The notes under the pieces were generated by a model, which made no database searches, was not told where the DNA came from, and worked only from the letters and a program-made list of their open reading frames with translations. Positions 25,642 through 34,403 of a stretch of DNA of 64,000 nt are shown piece by piece. The stretch lies in the NCBI GenBank assembly GCA_029261595.1, contig JAJDAZ010000049.1, positions 62,001 to 126,000 of the forward strand, written 5' to 3'. The position numbers were made by a program, and so were the translations under genes. The first letter of the stretch is position 1. Every line of letters begins with the position of its first letter. The DNA is from Nitrospinaceae bacterium (GTDB taxonomy: Bacteria > Nitrospinota > Nitrospinia > Nitrospinales > VA-1).

Positions 25642-26187
25642 TCAGTCCAGCAATACCATTCCGATGTTTTGCATGTCCGCGCAGGGTTTATTGGGGCTGA
25701 CATCTCCCCAGCCATTGATGAAAACCGTGCGCTGAACATCGATACCGCATCCTTGCAGAGTCGGACGGGCTTTTTCGGGATATTTGCAAAAGGTGTCTAT
25801 GGTGCAGGTTTCACACAGGTCGCAGGGACGAGAGACCATACCAAACGCCTTGTAGAAACCTTTAGACTTGAAACTTGATTCCAGGGAAACGGCGAGTTCC
25901 CGCATATCCTGTTTCGGCAACGCAAAAAGCAGGACCGCCCGCTCGTAATCGGCCAGAACCTCCGCTGTTTCATCCGAGTTGGGAGAATGCGGAGGACATG
26001 TGTGTAATTTTGCGTAATGCGGACAGCCAAATTGGCATTGGAGACGGTTCCAGGTGGCGACGGCGATATTTTTTGTCCAGATTACCTTTGCCCGGCTCGC
26101 ACCTTTGCCTATGGCCTCATGAACCATTTCCTGATTGGATTTGATTTCAAGGGGAAGCTGTCTGATGTTGGAAGATAGTGATTCCAT
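25642..26187 (-). CDS. DUF2284 cysteine-rich metal-binding protein
   Basis: 181 residues with the DUF2284 cysteine signature: CQFGCPHYAKLHTCPPHSP at about 51-69, then CDLCETCTIDTFC at about 124-136 and CGIDV near 151. The cysteine spacing suggests an Fe-S cluster (ferredoxin-like CxxCxxC). The C-terminus has GWGD and an NIGMVLLD end, typical of the family. Members are annotated only as predicted metal-binding proteins; role unknown. Confidence 0.85.
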   Translation of the reverse strand: MESLSSNIRQLPLEIKSNQEMVHEAIGKGASRAKVIWTKNIAVATWNRLQCQFGCPHYAKLHTCPPHSPNSDETAEVLADYERAVLLFALPKQDMRELAVSLESSFKSKGFYKAFGMVSRPCDLCETCTIDTFCKYPEKARPTLQGCGIDVQRTVFINGWGDVSPNKPCADMQNIGMVLLD

Positions 26188-26523
26188 GATATTATTTTTC
26201 CATTTCTCAGGTTGTTCCAGTTATGGAAATAGCAATTTTCTTCCAGAACGATGGAATATCCTTTATAAAACGAAACGGTTGCCATCAAGGATTTGCTTCT
26301 AACTTGGTTTGGAATATAGGGTCTATTATAAATGATGGAGAGCGGATGTGGGGAGATTTCCTAAAATAAATCCATTATTGGATGGAGGAACCCCTTTGTT
26401 TTATTATGGTTGGGGAGAATATGGGGCCTATCTCGTTGATACTGCTGGACCTGTTATTAATCGAGATTGTCTCATTTTGAGATTGAGAAGCGGAAAGAAT
26501 TGCATAAATTACAAGGTTGACCA
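26188..26523. other. Intergenic region with a doubtful small frame
   Basis: 336 bases between divergent genes. From a GTG at 26348 (GGAG about 7 bases upstream) a 59-codon plus-strand frame runs to a stop at 26525-26527, overlapping the ATG of the HAD gene as ATGA. Its translation (DGGTPLFYYGWGEYGAYLVD and onward) is not obviously random, but no family is recognised. It could be a short upstream peptide coupled to the HAD gene or a gene remnant. Otherwise the region should hold the two divergent promoters. Confidence 0.25.
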
Positions 26524-27252
26524 ATGAATTTATCCATAAAAGCGGTGGTTTTTGACTGGGCCTGGACTCTTGTTGACCTGGGAGAGGAGGATGACAGAGG
26601 CCCCTTTTTAAAAATGTTCGAATTCTTGCGGGAAAAGGGCGTGGTTTTGCCCGATTATGACGAGTGCTACCGCGCTTACCGGGAAATTTTTTACCAAATG
26701 ATCGCAGAGTCCCGGAAACATCATAGAGAAGCCTGTTTTGAATTGGTATTGAAGTTTTTACTGCTCAAATACTCTATCGACATCGACGGCAAGACCACGG
26801 TCGAAGAAATCTTACGCGTTTATTATCAGGACACCTATTCCCTCCGCAAAGTTTTTGCCGATGCGGTGCCCACGTTGCAAACTCTAAAATCAAATGGTCT
26901 TCGCCTGGCCATCATCTCAAACACCACGAATCCTCCCTTCATGAAGGATTACGAACGGGAGTTGATGGGTTTGGACCCCTATTTCGAGTTTTCTATTTAT
27001 TCGTCGGAGGTTCCATACCGCAAGCCGCATCCGTCCATATTCCAACTGGCCGCCAGTCGATTACAGCTTGAGGAGAGGGAAATTCTTTATGTCGGGGACG
27101 ATCCTGTGAATGATGTTGTCGGGGCGCAGAAGGCGGGCATGTCGGCGGCATGGGTGAACCGGGACAAAGAAAAACTCCCCGATGGAATTCGACCGGACTA
27201 TGAAATCTCCTCCCTGTCGGAACTTTTAGAAATCAGCTGTATTCAAGTATAG
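26524..27252 (+). CDS. HAD-superfamily hydrolase with altered motif I
   Basis: 242 residues, subfamily IA layout. Motif I reads VVFDWAWTLVD: nucleophile Asp11 is kept, but the usual second Asp (acid/base, +2) is Ala13. Motif II is LAIISNTTNPP, motif III the Lys in PYRKPHPSIF, and motif IV VGDDPVNDVVGAQKAGM. A helical cap lies at about 20-95. Ala at +2 is normal for phosphonoacetaldehyde hydrolase (DxAGT), so activity other than simple phosphatase is possible, though the Schiff-base lysine of that enzyme is not evident to me. rsmE follows after 8 bases. Confidence 0.85.
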   Translation: MNLSIKAVVFDWAWTLVDLGEEDDRGPFLKMFEFLREKGVVLPDYDECYRAYREIFYQMIAESRKHHREACFELVLKFLLLKYSIDIDGKTTVEEILRVYYQDTYSLRKVFADAVPTLQTLKSNGLRLAIISNTTNPPFMKDYERELMGLDPYFEFSIYSSEVPYRKPHPSIFQLAASRLQLEEREILYVGDDPVNDVVGAQKAGMSAAWVNRDKEKLPDGIRPDYEISSLSELLEISCIQV

Positions 27253-27260
27253 CGGTAATC

Positions 27261-27998
27261 ATGCACCGATTTTTTGTCCAGCCCGAAAACATAACCGGGG
27301 ACGAAGTAGTTCTAAACTCCGCGGATGTGAGTCACATTCGGACTGTTCTCCGTTTGAAGGAAGGCAGTCGAGTTCAGGTCCTGGATGGTCTTGGGAATCG
27401 GTATTTCGTCCAATTGACCGAGGTGAAAGCACGCGAAGTTCGTGGCCGGGTGGAGTCAAAAGAAGATTATCAGACCGAATCCCCTTTGCAGATTCACATG
27501 GGGATCGCTCTACTCAAGGGCAATAAATTCGATCCCGTTCTCAGAAAATCTGTGGAACTTGGAGTGCGCCAAATTTCTCCTTTAACAACGGATCGATGCG
27601 TCGTAAAGGCTTTACGGACCGAAGCCGAGAAAAAATCCGCCCGCTGGCAAAAGATCGTGCGGGAGGCCGCCATGCAATCGGGCCGCAGTCAGCTCCCGGA
27701 AGTGTCCCCCCATATCCAAAGCGTTGAGGAGTTTTGCCGGGCAAACCAGAAGGCGGATATCAAACTGATGTTCTGGGAAGAGGAAGAAGTCTGCAAATTG
27801 AGCGACGTCAACCCGAAAACTCCTCCCCGGTCCCTGGCATTTCTGAGCGGCCCCGAAGGTGGATTTTCTGTAGAGGAAATCGAAGTGGCGAAGCAATTTG
27901 GATTTCAATCCATCACCCTGGGTCCGCGCATCCTGCGAGCGGAAACCGCCCCCATTGTCATCCTCTCTCTATTACAAAACCGCTGGGGGGATTTATGA
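27261..27998 (+). CDS. rsmE: 16S rRNA (uracil-1498-N3)-methyltransferase
   Basis: 245 residues, standard RsmE length. An N-terminal PUA-like domain (MHRFFVQPENI, then ADVSHIRTVLRLKEGSRVQV) is followed by the SPOUT/trefoil-knot methyltransferase domain with the SAM-binding signature LSGPEGGFSVEEIEVAKQFG and LGPRILRAETAPIVIL. It methylates N3 of U1498 in 16S rRNA of the 30S subunit. Cotranscribed with the HAD gene 8 bases upstream. Confidence 0.95.
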   Translation: MHRFFVQPENITGDEVVLNSADVSHIRTVLRLKEGSRVQVLDGLGNRYFVQLTEVKAREVRGRVESKEDYQTESPLQIHMGIALLKGNKFDPVLRKSVELGVRQISPLTTDRCVVKALRTEAEKKSARWQKIVREAAMQSGRSQLPEVSPHIQSVEEFCRANQKADIKLMFWEEEEVCKLSDVNPKTPPRSLAFLSGPEGGFSVEEIEVAKQFGFQSITLGPRILRAETAPIVILSLLQNRWGDL

Positions 27999-28146
27999 AC
28001 TCACAGCGTCAATGTGAATGACCGTTTTTTGGTATACAATGTCAAATCTCGAATGACCAGATTCGCCCCAAGCGGTTGCTTATGATAAACCAGGTTTTTA
28101 GCTATTAGCTGTCGTACGATATCTATGGAGTTTTTCGGTTAGGGGG

Positions 28147-29662
28147 ATGTGGATGGGAAACGTGCCAAAAATTCCAGCGGATTGGACCGAGTCCGAACAA
28201 TGGGTATGGAAGCAGATTGCCGCCGGCGAGCGGGCGAACTTGAATGAATATGACACCGATCAAACGGACCCGTCCCCCGACACTGAGAAAGGTTGGGGTG
28301 AACGTCGTCGCCTCAGTTCGAAGTTCCTCGTAACCATCTTAACGCAAAAATCATTCACGGAAGCCACGTCTTATGGTGGCGTAAGGATTCACGGCGCCCT
28401 CATCGATGATGCTCCATTGAATCTGGAGCATGCACGTCTGCAACATCTGTTTTGGCTCGAAAAGTCCCGGATTTTGGTAGACGTCAAGTGCAACAACCTA
28501 AGAGTCGACGGTGGATTGTCGTTCGAAAGATCTTTCGTTGCCGGGGCCGTCGACCTTAATGGGGCTGATATACGGGAGTCCTTATACTTGGTGGAAGCGA
28601 CCTTTGAGAAAGACGTCAGCCTGAACGGCATCATTATTAGCGGCGGTGCTTTTCTCCGTGCTGGAGCGACATTCAAAGGCGACCTTAACCTGGGGTCAGC
28701 CAACATCGGCTCCAACCTGGATATGCAAGGCTCCACCTTTGAGGGAGACGTCAGCCTGAACGGCATTATAATTAGTAGCAGTGTTTTTCTCCATACTGGA
28801 TCGACCTTCAAACGCAAGCTCAACCTGCGGGCAGCCAACATCGGCTCTGCCCTTGATATGAAGGGCTCCACCTTTGAGGAAGACGTCGACTTGACGGAAT
28901 GCACGGTTGCCGGAGCCTTTCTGCTGGCATTTTCCAAGACAATTTCGGCGTGCTGGAAAGACGGAGCCTCGCTTATCCTCCGCAATGCCCATGTTGGCAC
29001 CTTGCAGGATTGGTGGCAGGGCGAAAACGCCAGCGCCTGGCCCAAGGCGTATCAGCTAGAAGGTTTCACCTACAATCGGCTCGGCACGTTCGGCGGAGAA
29101 CAAGAAGCAGACATGTTGAGCCGGCCGGTGAACTCCTATGTCGAGTGGCTAAAGGGGGGACCCGACCTGCTCGCCTCAACCGTACGAACACCTGGCGGAT
29201 CGGTTTCAACAGGCAGGTGAACCGCAGAAGGCGACCGACATCCTCTATGCGTCCCGCGAGCGACGACGACGCAAGGCGTGGTCGACGAGGGAGTGGCGAC
29301 GCTGGTTGGGTCTGTCGGTGCTGGACTTGACGATTGGGTATGGTCTGGGCAACCGGTATTTCCGCGTCCTTTGGTGGGTTGGCGGCTTGACCCTTGTGGG
29401 AGCGTTCGTGCTCATCGGCATTGGGTCGCATGCCTGGGCGGAATTTCCAAGCATCTTCTTCGCAAGTCTGGATCAGTTGTTGCCGATTATTTCGCTCGAT
29501 AAGGCGCATGACGTCCTGATATTTGGCGATCTTAAAGCCAAGCCGCCGTGCGAAGCGCAGGCTTTCGGTGTGCGAGTTTACTTCTACCTGCACAAAATAT
29601 TGGGCTGGGTACTCGCGTCCTTCCTGGTTGCGGGGCTTGGCGGCCTGACACAAAGAAATTGA
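28147..29662 (+). pseudogene. Pentapeptide-like beta-helix membrane protein, frameshifted
   Basis: Frame 1 (28147-29220, 357 codons) holds repeated short units (EKDVSLNGIIISGGAFL, KGDLNLGSANIGSNLDMQGS) forming a right-handed beta-helix like pentapeptide repeats, then a conserved-looking SYVEWLK. At the G6 run around 29154-29159 the frame breaks. Removing one G joins it smoothly to a second frame reading GDPTCSPQPYEHLADRFQQA, ATDILYASRERRRRKAW, and two or three membrane helices, ending at 29662. Together they give a protein of about 504 residues resembling large predicted membrane proteins sometimes labelled 'membrane-associated oxidoreductase'. The cause may be mutation, slippage at the G-run, or a sequencing error. 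No function is established. Confidence 0.72.
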
Positions 29663-29780
29663 GCGATTGCTTCAGTTTCAGGTTATTAATATCGAAACAA
29701 TGCTTTGATACCTGGAGAATAAGGTTTTTTCTTTCTTTCATAAATGCTAAATTTACGAAAGAATTTGTAGAAAAAGTGTT

Positions 29781-29872
29781 GAATCCCTCCTCACCTTAAT
29801 CCTCTCCTCTGAGAGGAGAGGAAATCATAATGAATCCCTCGCCCCTTCAAGGGGAGAGGGCTGGGTGAGGGG
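29781..29872. repeat. Nested palindromic intergenic repeat
   Basis: Contains CCTCTCCTC-TGA-GAGGAGAGG, a perfect 9-bp hairpin, and CCCTcGCCCCTTCAAGGGGaGAGGG, with outer arms CCTCACC and GGGTGAGG. This is the well-known type of dispersed 'CCCTCACCC...GGGTGAGGG' repeat found in many proteobacterial and related genomes. It fills most of the 305-base gap between the frameshifted gene and scpA; nothing else is seen in that gap. Confidence 0.65.
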
Positions 29873-29967
29873 ATGGTGGGAACCATAAATGAGCAGGGAA
29901 AACTTAAAAAGTGTTGGGAGGTATGAGCTTCTATGCGGTCTATAACCTCTCAGAGACTAAATAAACC

Positions 29968-30744
29968 ATGACCTATCGATGCAATATTGAAATTTTTGAA
30001 GGGCCTTTGGATCTGCTCCTGCATTTAATCAAAGAGCAGAAAATGGATATCCAGGATATTGCCATCTCCACAATCACCCGGCAATACATGGACTATATCG
30101 ACCTCATGCAGGATTTGAACCTTGAAGTCGCCGGTGATTATTTGATCATGGCGTCGGAACTGACCCGTATCAAATCCAAAATGCTTCTGCCGGTTCAGGA
30201 GCAGGAGCTGGAGGATGGCGAGGAAGGGCAGGACCCCAGGGCCGAGTTGATGCGTCGGTTGCAGGAGTACCAACGCTACAAAGAAGCCGCGTTCGACTTA
30301 CGTGTGAAGGAACACGACCGGCAACAGGTTTTTGTGCGTGGCGGAGAAGTTCTTTTCGATGAAGACAGTGGCGAGGAAATGATTGCCGAAGCGTCCGCCT
30401 TTGATCTGCTCAACGCGTTTCAAAATATATTAAAGAATAAGGAGTTCAAGAAGGACTATGAAATTACAGTCTCCACTTTCTCAGTGGCCGACCGGCTGAC
30501 GCATATTCTGGAAATCCTCAACGCCGCTAAAACCATCACCTTTGATTCCCTGTTCACCGTTTTAAATACCAGGCGGGAACTGATCGTGACCTTTCTTGCG
30601 CTTCTGGAGTCCATGCGCCTGAAGCTGGTCCGCATTCAGCAGGCCAAACAGTTCGACCCCATCCGTCTCTACCTTTCAGCCGATCATGAAACGCAGGTGA
30701 AAATCCTCCAGCAGTATCACGCCACACCTGAGAGCGGCAATTAG
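29968..30744 (+). CDS. scpA: Segregation and condensation protein A
   Basis: 258 residues. The N-terminus FEGPLDLLLHLIKEQKMDIQ is the ScpA signature that contacts the Smc head; DYLIMASELTRIKSKMLLP follows, and the C-terminal winged-helix region is at about 180-250 (FDSLFTVLNTRRELIVTFLA). ScpA is the kleisin of the bacterial Smc-ScpA-ScpB condensin that organises and segregates the chromosome. The usual partner scpB is not next to it in this window. Confidence 0.95.
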   Translation: MTYRCNIEIFEGPLDLLLHLIKEQKMDIQDIAISTITRQYMDYIDLMQDLNLEVAGDYLIMASELTRIKSKMLLPVQEQELEDGEEGQDPRAELMRRLQEYQRYKEAAFDLRVKEHDRQQVFVRGGEVLFDEDSGEEMIAEASAFDLLNAFQNILKNKEFKKDYEITVSTFSVADRLTHILEILNAAKTITFDSLFTVLNTRRELIVTFLALLESMRLKLVRIQQAKQFDPIRLYLSADHETQVKILQQYHATPESGN

Positions 30745-30994
30745 CTCAAAGCCGTGAAAACCCTGTTTTTCCGCTAAATCCTGGAATCCGATTCCCGGAA
30801 ACCTCCTTTTTGTGATCCTGGATAAAATATAACTGTATTTAGATGTATATTTGTGTGTTCTTGTGGTGTATATTTTATAAGGATTTAAAGAATAAGGAAA
30901 CAGGGCTATTTATTAGAAAATGTAGCTTTTTAAAGCCCGATAAACTTTTGACTTTATTTTTCCCTGGAGCTAACTTATTAAAGGGAGAATTAAA

Positions 30995-31360
30995 ATGTTT
31001 AAAAAATCCATTTTGGTTTTAGGGGTGGCGCTGATTTTTTCAGGTTGTGCCTACCAGTCCGGCTGGTCTCCGGCGATGGACCCCTATGGAGACCCCAATG
31101 TCGCGAATATTTCCAGGGATCAAATCGATTGCCGTGTGTTGGCCAAACGGGCGGTGGGCAACCCTGGGGTGGAAGTTGGAAAAAGCGCCATACTCGGCGG
31201 GGCGACAGGTGCGGCCCTGGGTGCATTGGCGGGCTCTCCGGCTTTGGGAGCGGCAGTAGGCGGCGTCGGTGGATTGGTCAAGCAGGGTTTTGGCGTGGAC
31301 AATCAATATAAACAAGCCTTTATTAATTGCCTGCGTGGTCGAGGGCATAGCGTACTCTAA
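30995..31360 (+). CDS. Glycine-zipper lipoprotein, paralogue 1
   Basis: 121 residues. The signal peptide ends in a lipobox FSGC (Cys19). The mature protein has the conserved block WSPAMDPYGDPNVANISRDQ with later Cys residues (IDCRVLA, FINCLRGRGH) and a central glycine zipper (GGATGAALGALAGSPALGAA, about 68-87) of the type seen in 2TM/Rick_17kDa and YMGG proteins. AAAGGGAG lies 7 bases before the ATG. Likely an outer-membrane or envelope lipoprotein; function unknown. A second copy follows 69 bases downstream. Confidence 0.8.
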   Translation: MFKKSILVLGVALIFSGCAYQSGWSPAMDPYGDPNVANISRDQIDCRVLAKRAVGNPGVEVGKSAILGGATGAALGALAGSPALGAAVGGVGGLVKQGFGVDNQYKQAFINCLRGRGHSVL

Positions 31361-31429
31361 AAATTTGTTGATTTTGAGAATTTATTTTTAAATCCGGGAT
31401 CATTATATTAAGTAAAAAAGGAGCGAAAA

Positions 31430-31822
31430 ATGTTTAAGACCCTAACAGTCATAGTGATAAGCGCAGTGATAATGACAGGGTGTGCCAGTCAGGGAAACTG
31501 GTCGCCAACCATTGATCCTCATGGAGATCCGAATGCCGCGAATATTGGCCGCGACAAGGTAGAATGCAGGCAACTTGCAAAAAGTGCCGCAGGCAGTACG
31601 GCCGGTAAAACAGGTAAGGGAGCCCTGATCGGGGGTGCTATCGGTGCTGCCGCCGGAGCCGCAATTGGAGCTACGGTCGGGTCTCCTGGAACGGGAGCCA
31701 TGATTGGAGCTGCGGCTGGTGGAATTGGTGGGGGAGCTCATCAGGGTTTAGGTGCTGAAGGTAACTACAAGAAAGCGTTTATCAATTGCATGCGCAACCG
31801 GGGCCACAAAGTAGTCAATTGA
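31430..31822 (+). CDS. Glycine-zipper lipoprotein, paralogue 2
   Basis: 130 residues, same plan as its upstream neighbour: lipobox MTGC (Cys18), NWSPTIDPHGDPNAANIGRD, then ECRQLA, a longer glycine zipper (GGAIGAAAGAAIGATVGSPG and onward, about 67-100) and the C-terminal FINCMRNRGHKV. The two conserved Cys could form a disulfide in the periplasm. The zipper is longer by about one repeat than in the first copy, the main difference between the tandem genes. A strong terminator follows. Confidence 0.8.
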   Translation: MFKTLTVIVISAVIMTGCASQGNWSPTIDPHGDPNAANIGRDKVECRQLAKSAAGSTAGKTGKGALIGGAIGAAAGAAIGATVGSPGTGAMIGAAAGGIGGGAHQGLGAEGNYKKAFINCMRNRGHKVVN

Positions 31823-31888
31823 GAGGTCTCCGCTCTCAACGGAAGTAACAAAATGCTGTTTTTAGCGATGTATTTTCCTGCCAGTTTG

Positions 31889-31920
31889 GAGGCGGTCATT
31901 TCATGATCGCCTCTTTTTTA
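31889..31920 (+). terminator. Rho-independent terminator after the lipoprotein pair
   Basis: GAGGCGGTCA pairs with TGATCGCCTC (one G-T position) around TTTCA, followed by seven bases TTTTTTA. It ends the transcript 67 bases after the second glycine-zipper gene and insulates cysE. Confidence 0.93.
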
Positions 31921-32106
31921 TTTAAAACTTTTACCTCCTGGATGGGTCTTTGTTGAGGTTTTTGTCCTGTGATGAAGTGATTTTTCATAATCATAATGCA
32001 GGCCTTTTTTAGTCCTTATGGCGTTTGCGGTTGAAAGTTCGAGTGGTACTTATATAATAAGATTTACAATAAGTTACTCATTCTGGTTAACCGAATTTGG
32101 GACACC

Positions 32107-32805
32107 ATGCTGAATCAGATAAAAGAAGATGTTCAGGTAGCACGGGAAAAGGACCCTGCCTCCAGAAATATATTTGAAGTCATCGTTTGTTATCCGGGAG
32201 TGCACGCTCTCGTTTCGCACAGGATTTCTTACTGGCTGTGGAACCATGGCTGGAAATTTACGGCGCGATTTTTTTCCTACTTTTTCCGATGGTTGACCGG
32301 AATCGAAATTCATCCCGCCGCGAAGATCGGCCGCCGGTTTTTCATCGATCACGGGATGGGCGTGGTGATTGGCGAAACGTCGGTGATTGGCGACAATGTT
32401 TTTATTTACCACGGGGTCACCCTGGGGGGGTTGAGCACCAAAAAGGGAAAACGCCATCCCACCATTGAAGATAACGTCGTCATCGGCGCAGGCGCCCAGG
32501 TGTTGGGTCCGGTGACGGTCGGGAGGAATACCAAAATCGGATCGGGTTCGGTGGTTCTTCAGGATGTTCCTGAATATTCCACGGTCATTGGGGTCCCGGG
32601 CCGGGTGGTGTTTTCCGGCATTTCCTCGGAGTTGGAGCAGATCACCGGAGAAGAGTCGTTTCCGGACCCGGTGGCCCGTGCCATCGAATGTATGCTGGAT
32701 AGACTGCCAAAAATGGAAAAGGAAATCCGGTCTTTAAGAGAAGCTATCAACAAACAAAATGAGACGCGCTCCGACCCCGTGCCCACCAAGAATCAGGAGG
32801 ATTGA
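32107..32805 (+). CDS. cysE: Serine O-acetyltransferase
   Basis: 232 residues. The short form of CysE: an N-terminal helical part (DPASRNIFEVIVCYPGVHAL) and a left-handed beta-helix with hexapeptide repeats from about residue 65 (IHPAAKIGRRFFIDHGMGVV, GETSVIGDNVFIYHGVTLGG, then TIEDNVVIGAGAQVLG). The catalytic His/Asp context DHGMG and the HGVTLGG loop are present. It acetylates serine with acetyl-CoA to O-acetylserine for cysteine synthesis. A C-terminal extension (about 180-232) is charged. The cysteine desulfurase gene follows downstream, consistent with sulfur metabolism. Confidence 0.94.
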   Translation: MLNQIKEDVQVAREKDPASRNIFEVIVCYPGVHALVSHRISYWLWNHGWKFTARFFSYFFRWLTGIEIHPAAKIGRRFFIDHGMGVVIGETSVIGDNVFIYHGVTLGGLSTKKGKRHPTIEDNVVIGAGAQVLGPVTVGRNTKIGSGSVVLQDVPEYSTVIGVPGRVVFSGISSELEQITGEESFPDPVARAIECMLDRLPKMEKEIRSLREAINKQNETRSDPVPTKNQED

Positions 32806-32850
32806 CCCTCCCACTATGTGGGGAGAAAGAGTGGGCCGGGACCGCTTCGC

Positions 32851-32962
32851 TTGTGATATCCTCTCCCTTGTATTCATGCCCCTGTGATATCTTCTTCATT
32901 AGCTTTCATGCCCCGAAGGGGTATGTGGTATTTCACCTTTGCCTTCATGCCCCGAAGGGGTA
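32851..32962. repeat. Short degenerate direct repeats
   Basis: TTCATGCCCC occurs three times (32873, 32905, 32944), the last two as identical TTCATGCCCCGAAGGGGTA with the palindrome CCCCGAAGGGG. TGTGATATC precedes the first and second units at similar distance. Period is about 32-39 bases. It lies in the 293-base gap between cysE and the cysteine desulfurase. Only three imperfect units and no cas genes, so not a CRISPR. Confidence 0.5.
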
Positions 32963-33098
32963 GAAGGGGTACGCTTCCCTCGCGAGCCCTGGAGAACCTC
33001 TTGAATAAAATGTGGCACAATGGATAAGTTATTAAGCCACGAAAACCCATAGCACGTTAATGCTGGGTCCAGCGTCACGCTGGCTGGAGGATTTCATT

Positions 33099-34262
33099 TT
33101 GCAGAAAATTTATCTCGATCACAACGCCACGACACCGCTCCATCCGGAAGTCCTCGACGCGATGCTTCCTGTCCTCGGGGAATTTTTTGGCAACCCGTCG
33201 AGCATTCATTCCGAAGGACGCAAAGCCCGCGTGTTACTTGACGAGGCCAGAGAGAGGGTGGCGGAGCTGGTCGGCGCGGGTCCGGGAGAGATAATTTTTA
33301 CCAGCGGGGGCACGGAATCCAACAACCTGGCCCTTTTGGGCGTGGCCCTCGGTCAGAAGAAAAAGAACGCCCGCATCATCACCTGCGACATCGAGCATCC
33401 TTCCATATTGAACCCCTGCAAGCAACTGGAGCAACTGGGTTTTCACATAGACCGCCTGCCGGTCAACCGGGAAGGGCGTATAAACCTGGACCAATTGCGG
33501 GAAACCATTCGGGATTCCACGGTATTAATTTCCCTGCAACATGCGAACAGCGAGGTGGGAACGTTGCAGGACGTAGAAAAAATTGGAGAAATAGCCGCGG
33601 AAAAATCGATTCCTTTTCATACGGATGCTGTGCAGACCGTGGGAAAAATTCCCATGGATGTGAAAAAAATTCCGGTGGATTTTCTTTCTATATCCTCCCA
33701 TAAATTGAACGGACCCAAGGGGTCGGGCGCGTTATTCATGAAAAGGGGCTTGTCGGCATTGTTCCCCACCCTAAGCGGAGGCAACCAGGAAAAGAAAAGA
33801 CGCGGGGGCACGGAAAATGTGGCCGGAATCGTTGGATTAGGAATAGCCTCTGAATTGGCGAAAAAGCACCTGGAGTCAGACGCAAGGAATTCTCTGGCGA
33901 ACCTCAGGGAATATTTTAGCGAGCGCATAGAAGATTCAATTCCAGGAGTCACGCTTTTGGGTGACAGGGAATTTCGTCTTCCCAACACCTTGAACCTTTC
34001 TATCGACGGAGCGAATGGAGAGGCTCTTTTAATCGGTCTCGATGTGCAAGGGATTTCTGTATCGACTGGTTCGGCTTGCAGTTCCGGGTCGTCCCTGCCG
34101 TCCCATGTTCTGACAGCCATGCAGGTTCCAGAGCATCGAATCAACTCTTCCCTTCGATTCAGTTTGGGAATCAGTAATACAAAGGAGGAAATCGATGTCG
34201 TGATGGACACGCTTGCCCGGCTGGTTTCCTTGAATAGAAAAGATTCTCGTGTTGTGGGTTAA
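33099..34262 (+). CDS. Cysteine desulfurase (NifS/IscS-like)
   Basis: I choose the TTG at 33099 because GGAGG lies 8 bases upstream and the protein then begins QKIYLDHNATTPLHPEV, the normal start of this family. An ATG at 33060 has no such support and would translate an inverted repeat. 387 residues. PLP lysine in SSHKLNGPKGSGA (Lys202) and the persulfide cysteine in STGSACSSGSS (Cys327) are present, along with HANSEVGTLQD. It takes sulfur from cysteine for Fe-S clusters or thiolation. It is close to NifS-type group I enzymes; IscU, IscR and other assembly genes are not nearby. CCAGCGTCACGCTGG just before its ribosome-binding site is a 15-base palindrome (33069-33083). Confidence 0.93.
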   Translation: MQKIYLDHNATTPLHPEVLDAMLPVLGEFFGNPSSIHSEGRKARVLLDEARERVAELVGAGPGEIIFTSGGTESNNLALLGVALGQKKKNARIITCDIEHPSILNPCKQLEQLGFHIDRLPVNREGRINLDQLRETIRDSTVLISLQHANSEVGTLQDVEKIGEIAAEKSIPFHTDAVQTVGKIPMDVKKIPVDFLSISSHKLNGPKGSGALFMKRGLSALFPTLSGGNQEKKRRGGTENVAGIVGLGIASELAKKHLESDARNSLANLREYFSERIEDSIPGVTLLGDREFRLPNTLNLSIDGANGEALLIGLDVQGISVSTGSACSSGSSLPSHVLTAMQVPEHRINSSLRFSLGISNTKEEIDVVMDTLARLVSLNRKDSRVVG

Positions 34263-34403
34263 ATAATTTTTCCAGAAGAGTGATAAAAATCACTTAAAAA
34301 AATGCTTGCTTTTATTTGTGTTGACATAAAAAAGTAGCGTATAATACAATCCATTGATAATTAAGGGTTATTCAATCCTTTTCGCATGAATACGGAGCCA
34401 GGC

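Noticed and set aside
28899-29330. 143-codon plus frame, Arg/Ser-rich, across the frameshift site
   Set aside because: It is the third frame of the beta-helix gene; its translation has no domain, whereas the two other frames join into a coherent protein.
32851-32962. CRISPR-like spacing of short repeats
   Set aside because: Only three imperfect units, repeats of about 10-19 bases, low-complexity spacers and no cas genes.
33060-33098. ATG start for the cysteine desulfurase at 33060
   Set aside because: No ribosome-binding site, extra residues not found in the family, and they translate an inverted repeat; the TTG at 33099 has GGAGG.
34321-34345. TTGACA and TATAAT upstream of the TPR lipoprotein gene
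   Set aside because: Only 13 bases apart, too close for a normal sigma-70 promoter.
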